Positions 57,001-64,000 of a DNA stretch of 64,000 bases are shown piece by piece. Below the pieces are notes generated by a model, which saw nothing but the letters and a program-made list of their open reading frames with translations, made no database searches and had not been told where the DNA came from. The position numbers and the translations under genes are program-made. The stretch's first letter is position 1. Every line of letters starts with the position of its first letter. The stretch comes from Struthio camelus. Lineage: Eukaryota > Chordata > Aves > Struthioniformes > Struthionidae. The DNA lies in contig NC_090964.1 in assembly GCF_040807025.1 (NCBI RefSeq), positions 6,937,214-7,001,213 on the forward strand, read 5' to 3'.

Positions 57001-59430
57001 TTTCTGCACCCTCCACCGCTTTCTCCCTGTGCTCGGTAGTCTGCACCTTGCTGGATCAGGTCTTTTGGAAACTGCTGAGTGGCCCCGTGCGAGGTTTGCA
57101 CGCTGACATCTTATGAGAGCGTTACACAATCCTGCCCACTTGCTCAGGGGTCAACTCCCACACAGAGACACTGCTCTATATGGTGCACTTATATGTCCAA
57201 GGATGTCCTAATATGACCAGAGGGGGAAGGAGACAGGAACTGGAACCGGCCAAGTCAGATAGTGCAGATAGGGGGACCAGGGGGGAGGGGGGAGAAGGAT
57301 TATAGTCCTGTGTCTCTGAATATATTCTCCCCAATATCTGTGTTTGCAAGGAAAAGAGTAAGCCCTGTACTTACTCCCAGTTCCCGTTAGGAGGCCATCT
57401 GCATTTCATCTATGCAAAATACATGCCCTATATGGTTTCACAAGTTACCCAGCTGGTCTACAGGTGTCACTGCAAGGTCCTGCTGCTACTTAGCAGCGTC
57501 CCTTTACTGTGCCTGCTCCGTACCTTAAAAGTCACAGCTGCCACATCCAAGATTGACCGTTCCTAGTTGAACTTCTTTCCAGATGCTTGCAGCTTCTGCA
57601 GCTGTTAAGCTGCTCAGTGTCTTCCTGGACTGCAGCATTAAAGCTGCTGCCAGACTGCAGGTACGTCTACACACAAGCATCCCAAGAGCTCTTTGCTCGC
57701 TCACATAGTTGTATCCTCATCTCTTCCTGCCCTGCCAGGGGTCCAGCTCAGCCTACCTGCCACTTTGCTCACCCAGAAACAGCCCTCTGAACCCCCCGGG
57801 GGTTTTCACAAGGAAGAGGCCCAACCTGAAGTTACTCTACTAAACGTAGACACCGTAAAAGTCTTGTTTGGCAGTAGAAGCCATCAGCTCTTCACAGCCA
57901 GCAAGGGGAGGGCTGTTGCAGACAGTACAAACCTCAGTCACTTCTCTGTCTCTGCTACCAAATCAACAGGCAATAACTCCAATATAAGGTGATACATCTA
58001 TCAGAGAAGCCAAGCGTGCCCGGTGGTGCAGGCAGCTGCCTGTGAACAGGCAGGTTCTTGCATCTAAGCACAAGGAAAACACAGGCTGAACCCAGGCAAG
58101 AGTCTCCACCTGTCACACTTCCACGTGACCTTACACCTGCAGGGTGAGTTGGACACTTCAGGGCAGATTTAAGTTGCTTCTAGGCATTATTCCGTATTTT
58201 TGCAAAGGTAAAACGTTGGGGACAGAACTGGGTTTACCAATTCTGTTCGTCCTGTTCCTGTGCTCAAGGGTCCTGGGAGAACTGAGATGAGGCTACCTGA
58301 GCAACAGCAGGCCAGATGCTGTTCAGTATGGACACTGGCACTGAAGCTCCAAGACCTAGCTATAACCTCTGTGTGAACCTGATGTCACAAGCACCCTTCT
58401 CCCAAGAAAGATGACCCCAAATCCAATGGTGCTAGATATAAACTATTCCTAACATATTGTTTAAAGATGCTGTAATTAAATTCTGCATCAGCAGAGGAGA
58501 CTTTAGGGCCAAGCTCCAGCAAGTCTAGCATCAGCTCTGTAAAACATGACATCTTGCTAACCCTGGTTTTAAACCAGAACAACCAAGGACTGTCTTTGTC
58601 TCCTGCCAAGATCCAATTACATCCCACCAAGCACTGGAAACGATATCAGACACCCAAAGAGGGGAGGGAAGGATCAGCATTTCACAAACAGGAAGCTGGT
58701 GGTGTGAAGAACTGCTGTCTGAAGAGAGACAGCTGCTGTCATTTCAGTGCGCTTTAGAAGTGGGACTCATGCCCCCACACTAGACCAAAGAGATGCTTCA
58801 GAAGAGGTTTCGGCTGCAGGCCAGGAAGCACAAAGGTCTCGATGAAGTTGATGAAGACCCAGGGGCACTTGCAGCCCCAAGAACGCACGGTGGCTGAGGT
58901 TGCACCTTGTGAAGACCCCTCCAGCCCTGCCTGCTCTTGGGGGCCCACAGGAGGGTGCTGGTCTCAGGAGCCTGGGAGCTTCACGCTCCTGAAGTTCTGC
59001 ACCAAGTTACGCTGTGCAATCTGTTTCAGAGCAATAATCCCCGCCATGGAGGAGCAGCAACTGCTGCTAACCAGTGCTCCCGCTCTAGCAGGGGCTTGCA
59101 ATAAATGGGAAGCACGAGATCCCGCTAGCTTCACACAGGAAGTGAGGGTGCTTTTTGCTGTTGTAAAGGCAAAGCCAGCTCGGTCAGAACTTTTTTTTTT
59201 TTTTAAGGTGGTGATTCTCAAAAAGGGGAACAAACAAAGCAAAGAAACCTCACCAGCCACTGCCTCCTCTTGTGCGAGGACCTTATTTGGGCAAGGCTGA
59301 TGGTCCGTCTCGGCTGCAATCAAAGAATTAGCCCAAACTATGTACTTTTGCCTGCACTTCTTTGGTGGACCACCTTCAGGTGTTCCTGGGACCACCCCAG
59401 GCTGCAAAATCCTGCAGGGGAGCCCTTATC
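54018..59430. other. Upstream or first-intron DNA of RPS6KA1, no feature recognised
   Basis: I searched the minus strand for an exon coding the canonical RSK1 start MPLAQL and for a second leader exon, and found neither. Open frames here are short and unlike any known family. The block is probably intron 5' of the 18-codon exon. Confidence 0.5.
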
Positions 59431-59950
59431 ACCGCACCGCACAGATCTTTCCTGAGCAGAGACACGCTGCGCGCCCTCGGCGAGCGAGGACTTCAGCTTG
59501 CGCTACCCGCCCCTGAACGCGCCCGTCGGCCAGGGCAGACGACGGACTGGACCTGTTCGGAGGGAGACAGGCCAGGAGGCAGCAGCAGAAGGGAGACTTG
59601 CGATGAGGGCGCCCCGACCTCGAGGCAGGAGCCATTTTGACTCAAGAGGAAGCACTACCCACAGCAGCAAGATGGTCGTATCTGCAGCTGCAGATTTCAA
59701 CTCGCTTTGTTGCCATCCACCGACTTCCAGGAAAGCGTGGCAAGCACCGCTAGCTCGCACCGCAGGAAACCTTGCTGCCGACCGACGTCTGCCGAGAAGT
59801 CTGCGACCGCTCCTGGACTTTTCAGGAGCCGGCTGCTCTGCGAGGCTGCGAAACGTCCCCGCGTACCCGCGCTGAACACACCAACCCGCCACCGCTCCCA
59901 GGGTTGAAAACCTGCTGCTGGCAGGGACAGCCCGTTGCCGCCCTGGGAGT
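59430..59950. promoter_or_regulatory. CpG island, candidate promoter
   Basis: Dense CpG from about 59,465 (CACGCTGCGCGCCCTCGGCG) to about 59,945. It contains GCCATTTT at 59,631-59,638, a YY1-type core, and AAGATGG nearby, both common at housekeeping promoters. It is 5.4 kb upstream of the first recognised RPS6KA1 exon. It may be an RPS6KA1 or bidirectional promoter, but no coding exon can be tied to it. Confidence 0.45.
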
Positions 59951-62241
59951 TTCACAGCGACGTTAACCGTGGAAGAGGCCCTCTTTATCCACCTTTCGTG
60001 AACCAAGAGACATTGCAGAGCTTAAAACTGTCAGCCAAAATGTGGTAACCAGTGCTATTAAGTCCTAGTTTTGACAAGGCAGTCCACACTGCAGCTTAGA
60101 AGAGAAGTTAAAAACAGAAGTCCAGCCAAGCAGAACATTTTGCAAGATGGCATTAATTTAATTCAATTGTTGAAGTTAAAAAACAGCTGGGAGGATTCAA
60201 GAGTTTCACTTTTTCTGGGCATTCCATTATTGAGGTTGTGTTCAAAAGCTTAAAGTCTGAAGCCATCTCTCTCTTGCTTACGCATACCACACACACAATT
60301 AAAAAAAAAAAAATCATGTGAAGCCTCAAGCAGATTTAAAGATCTTCCTGCCCAAGAGGAGAATTTGTCCTGTTCCCTTGCACATGTCCCAACTGGTTTA
60401 ATTCTAGCCGACACTCCCTGTGCCATACCAGCTCCCTCCGTGCCGTACCTGGCCTTTCCTGCAGCTTGGCAACCTGCTGGGCTCTGATTTTCCCACTCCA
60501 GCATCACCCCACACATCACAGATCCAGCACCGTTGCAGGGCTGCATGCTCCAAGTGAAGGTCTGAGCGCTGTTTTATTGCCTTTTTTTTTTTTTTTTTTG
60601 GAGAGGGTTTCTTTAGCTTAGCATGTACTTGCACACATCTGCAAGAGGTCAGGGAGGAGGGCCACGAAACCTTGCACTGGAGCTCCTCAGCCCCTTCCAA
60701 CCGTGCTCAGAGCAGGAAAAGCTGCAGAAGAACTCAGTCCTGGCGGTTTTATAAAAGGAGGCGGCGGATGCAGGGAAGAGGTGGGCCCAGCCCTTCGACG
60801 CATCAGAGAATTCACAACAGCTTTTGTAGGAGGAGGGAGAAGCAAGAGAGCATAAATGCTTCAGGACACGGACAGAGTTTAAAAGACGAGGGAGAGTCTT
60901 AGAGCAATCCGACAGACAGAGATGCAGGGAAAGAGACGGCTTCGTTAGTCCTGGCGCGCTTTAAACTAAGCTCACGCTGTACAAGGGCATACGCTGTTTT
61001 GACAGACAAAAGCCTCTGCGAGCCCGGCAGAGCGCATGGGGTGGGGGAAGGCAGGGCCCACCCGCAGGGCAGCTTTGAAGATGGAAGTCTTGGACAAAGT
61101 CACATCTACAAACACAGCTAAAGAACACCAGAGACTTCGGCAGCTGGAGCTTCCTGAGAAGCGGATAACGCCGGGGGTGGGTTCCTGACGGAGAGCTTTC
61201 GCGCCAGAGGTTTGCAAGAAGGGCTTAGTTAGAGGGAACGGCGCAAACTTACAAGCAAATTCCTAAAAAGGGAAAAAACAAACCAGGACGGCTCCATTTT
61301 AGCCTGTTTCACGTTTAGAGGGAGCAGCTCCGTGCCATGCTCTACAGGCCCAGCTCACCAGAGAACGTTCACTTTTCTTGTAAGCACAAAAGCGGCCTAC
61401 GTCATCTTCCGTGGAGGTGGACAGAGTTATCGCAGGAAGGAAATGCTGCAAAATCCTGGAGGTCACAAATTAGATACCAGCACCCTCTCGGGCAACACAC
61501 AGAAGAGCAGCAGTAACAGAGCTACGGGACTTCCCAGCCGGAAGCGGTGGGACAGCAGTGACAGGTACCGGTGGGTACAGTGCGGGACAGGCCGCCTCAC
61601 TGCCAGGAACCAGCTGAGCGCCGCAAGGGTGCCGCAGCCACCTCCAGCAGGTAGAGCTGGCCCCAGCCGCTGGGCTCCCCGTTCGGGCTCACTCCAGCAG
61701 GTGGCACTCGGAGCATCTCTAAAGTCCAAAACGTGTTTCTGTTCTGCAAAGAGAGAGCAAGAGCAGAACGGACCCATTTCCTAAATACCTTTTGGGGAAG
61801 ATTCAGCACCCCTGGAAATAGAGGGGGTTTTGGAATCGACACAGGGATAAGGCATTTTCCCAAGCAAAGCCTCAAGCTGAAGGAGGAAAACGACGGAAGT
61901 TGGCTTCACACAGTGGCATTCCCACGGCAGGGCAAGTCGTTCCGCCTCACCGCATCCTTTCTGACCTGCTCAGTTGTTACCTGACTCATCTCACCAGGAG
62001 CACCAAAATAGCTGCTTCACACCAGAGAGCTAGGGTGCCTTGTGGGACAAACAGCGAGGAGATGCAGAGAGAGCAGAAAAGCTCTGGCTCGGACACAGGG
62101 ATCCCCCCCTCGCACTCCTCCGTCCTCCTCCCCACTCTTGGCCCAAGCTCTCCAGGGGGAGGGATTCTGGCACCAGATCCTGCAAGTTGAGAAAGAAAAA
62201 AAAAAAAAAAGAAAAAAGAAGGGGAGAAGAAAGAAAGAAAA

Positions 62242-62349
62242 GGGGAGGAAAGAAAAGAAGGGGAGGAAAGAAAAGAAGGGGAGGAAAGAAAAGAAGGGGA
62301 GGAAAGAAAAGAAGGGGAGGAAAGAAAAGAAGGGGAGGAAAGAAAAGAA
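62242..62349. repeat. 18-bp purine minisatellite, 6 copies
   Basis: Six uninterrupted identical copies of GGGGAGGAAAGAAAAGAA, preceded from about 62,190 by a degenerate A/G tract. The unit length is a multiple of three and the strand has no T, so plus-strand frames stay open (KKRRGG-type periodicity) and the opposite strand reads Phe/Pro/Ser/Leu repeats. Those long frames are repeat artefacts, not genes. Confidence 0.95.
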
Positions 62350-62438
62350 GAAAGATCTCTCCACCCTTTCCAGGCACTACAAGCCACAACTGGCCAGGAT
62401 CAGCTGACAGCAAACAGCTTGGGCTAAAGATGCAAGCT

Positions 62439-62486
62439 CAGGCAAAAGACCTTCCCGAAACACAGGCAAAAGACCTTCCCGAAACA
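62439..62486. repeat. 24-bp perfect tandem duplication
   Basis: Two adjacent identical copies of a 24-bp unit (62,439-62,462 and 62,463-62,486) beginning CAGGCAAAAGACC. Perfect identity suggests recent duplication. It lies 90 bp from the purine minisatellite. Confidence 0.95.
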
Positions 62487-64000
62487 CGCAGAGATTTCCG
62501 ATGGCTCACTCGGGCCGCGCTAGCCTGCCACAGGGCTGCAACTACAACAGAAGCATTCACAGCAGGCAGGACTTTGCACCCGGTGAAATGAGATACCAAA
62601 GAGGAAAACACCTTCACAGGCCAGGAGATAAGGAAGTGCTTAATTATGCAGCTTCTAAAGAACAAATTAGTCTCCATTTAGAAAGTGCAAAGGATACTGC
62701 CTCCCCTTCCTACAACTCTAGAGGTTGTTTCCCAGCAAGGATAAAGTTAGTCCATTCTCAAACTCAGATGAACTTATGTTTTCATAGTGGTGAAACCAAG
62801 AGACCATGCCCCAGACTTTTCTAAATGAATATCATTCCTGGGAAGTAGCGCTGAAACACTATTCTCCATCTAGACGTGCCGTCGCTCTGCTAGTTTCAGA
62901 CTCTCGGTGGAGAAAATGAAGACCCCTCCTAACTGAGTTAGAACATATAACACTGGTTTCACAGCTAGAACTGAGACTTGTTTGCTGCCCCTGGAGTTAT
63001 CGTGGGATGTGGAAACTATTCTCTATCACAAGAACGCATGAATTCCATACTCCTCCCACAGCACACACGCTGCAGGCGGGTTTTTTGGTTGCAAGATATT
63101 CATGAAAGTGGTCTTGGGGCTTGGTAGAGCCTTTGCCCCGTACATATCAGATTTTGGTATGTGCGCATTTAAAGAATCCACCTCTGTCTGACCCTCTAGG
63201 AAAGACACGTGCGAGATATATAGAAAGTAAAGTATTTGTCACTGTATGAGAGGGAAGCTCTGAACTATACTAGCAGTAAAAGAAGAAAACCACATGCAAA
63301 ACACACCCTGAGCTGCGTGTTACCAGCACCCCGGTGAGAGCATAGAGGATGAGAACCTTCCATAACCAAGCACAAGTTTTCCTTTAACACCTGTAAAAAA
63401 AGCACCGTGGCAGCCAGCAGCCATCCCCCTCCACCGCTTCGCCACGGCACGAGGCACCGGGCGCCCGGCCCAGGACGGCAAGATTGGCAACTTTCCCCTT
63501 CCTAACTATCACGTTATAGGATTACAGTCGTCCTGAATATTGGGAATAACGTGTTTTGTCCTTTTCACCCAAAATAAGACAACTGCCATTTTAAGGAGCT
63601 GCTTTTGTTCCCCGCTCTCTGCTGATGCGGAGACCTGAGGCTCCTCTGTCCCAGCGCCACCTCTGCACAAACCAGTCCAAAGGAAGCAGCACCCCCAAGC
63701 ACGCTCTGCACCTTTAGCCACCAGTCTCTGCTGTAGCGCACAGTGCTTTCTTGCTGGCCTGATGATAGCGCACAGGCATCACCTCCCCCTTTCTGTAATC
63801 AGATCCTGCATATTCCTGATTTGTAACTAGGCCAGCCTGAGCCAGAGCAGTTCAGCTAAACACACCTCTTCTTGCGCTCAGGGAATCAATACTACCACAT
63901 CCCAGAGTGCTTACGGGAGCACAACAAGATCATCAGTCAGTTCAGTATTGCTAGACCCACGCCAGAAGCTTTGCTGAGGCCTAGCTTTCAATGCTTTCTG

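Larger units (their letters stand above)
59951..64000. other. Upstream DNA with simple repeats, no gene recognised
   Basis: Moderately GC-rich DNA with a poly-T tract (60,583-60,599), CpG patches near 61,000-61,700 and 63,430-63,480, and the minisatellite and duplication listed separately. No conserved exon seen on either strand. Confidence 0.5.

Noticed and set aside
60669-60706. Minus-strand segment reading LEGAEELQCK before GTTTCG, considered as the missing second RSK1 leader exon
   Set aside because: It shares only a loose EE...CK pattern with the chicken leader as I recall it, the donor is poor, and no partner start exon is nearby.
62017-62591. Frames of 115-183 codons with KKRRGG or FFSFLP repeats
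   Set aside because: They are produced by the 18-bp minisatellite, whose length is a multiple of three.

Overview
The window is vertebrate nuclear DNA, most likely from a bird (a sauropsid in any case). The evidence is one intron-rich kinase gene with short introns whose protein matches the avian form of ribosomal protein S6 kinase alpha-1 (RSK1), including an 18-codon exon that I recall from chicken but not from mammalian RSK1. There are also two very old CR1-type LINE fragments of the amniote kind, and CpG islands with long G runs as in GC-rich avian microchromosome DNA. There is no prokaryotic gene organisation, and almost all short open frames are chance.

Positions 1 to about 36,890 hold no protein-coding gene that I can recognise. 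This is AT-rich flanking DNA downstream of the kinase gene. It is punctuated by CpG islands (about 3.4-4.2 kb, 6.3-6.6 kb, 20.7-23.1 kb, 27.0-29.25 kb), an ancient CR1 remnant at 9.5-10.8 kb, a second at 12.7-13.3 kb, a palindromic MITE-like repeat near 7.5 kb, and several quiet AT-rich blocks that look like regulatory conserved elements. In mammals ARID1A follows RPS6KA1 on this side. None of its coding sequence is visible, so the whole block is probably intergenic or regulatory DNA between the two genes.

Positions 36,890 to 54,017 carry RPS6KA1 on the minus strand. I resolved 21 coding exons with canonical splice dinucleotides and consistent phases. They join into 716 codons plus stop: the last part of the N-terminal leader, the AGC-type N-terminal kinase, the linker with turn and hydrophobic motifs, the CaMK-type C-terminal kinase, and the C-terminal ERK-docking tail. 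Only the canonical first roughly 36 codons are missing. Inside the intron between the first two of these exons lies a separate ATG exon (51,839-51,970) whose peptide resembles the alternative N-terminus of a human RSK1 isoform, which implies a second, internal promoter.

Positions 54,018 to 64,000 are upstream DNA or the first intron. They hold a CpG island at 59.4-59.95 kb (candidate promoter), an 18-bp purine minisatellite at 62.24-62.35 kb and a 24-bp tandem duplication beside it. The canonical start exon was not found here and probably lies beyond 64,000.
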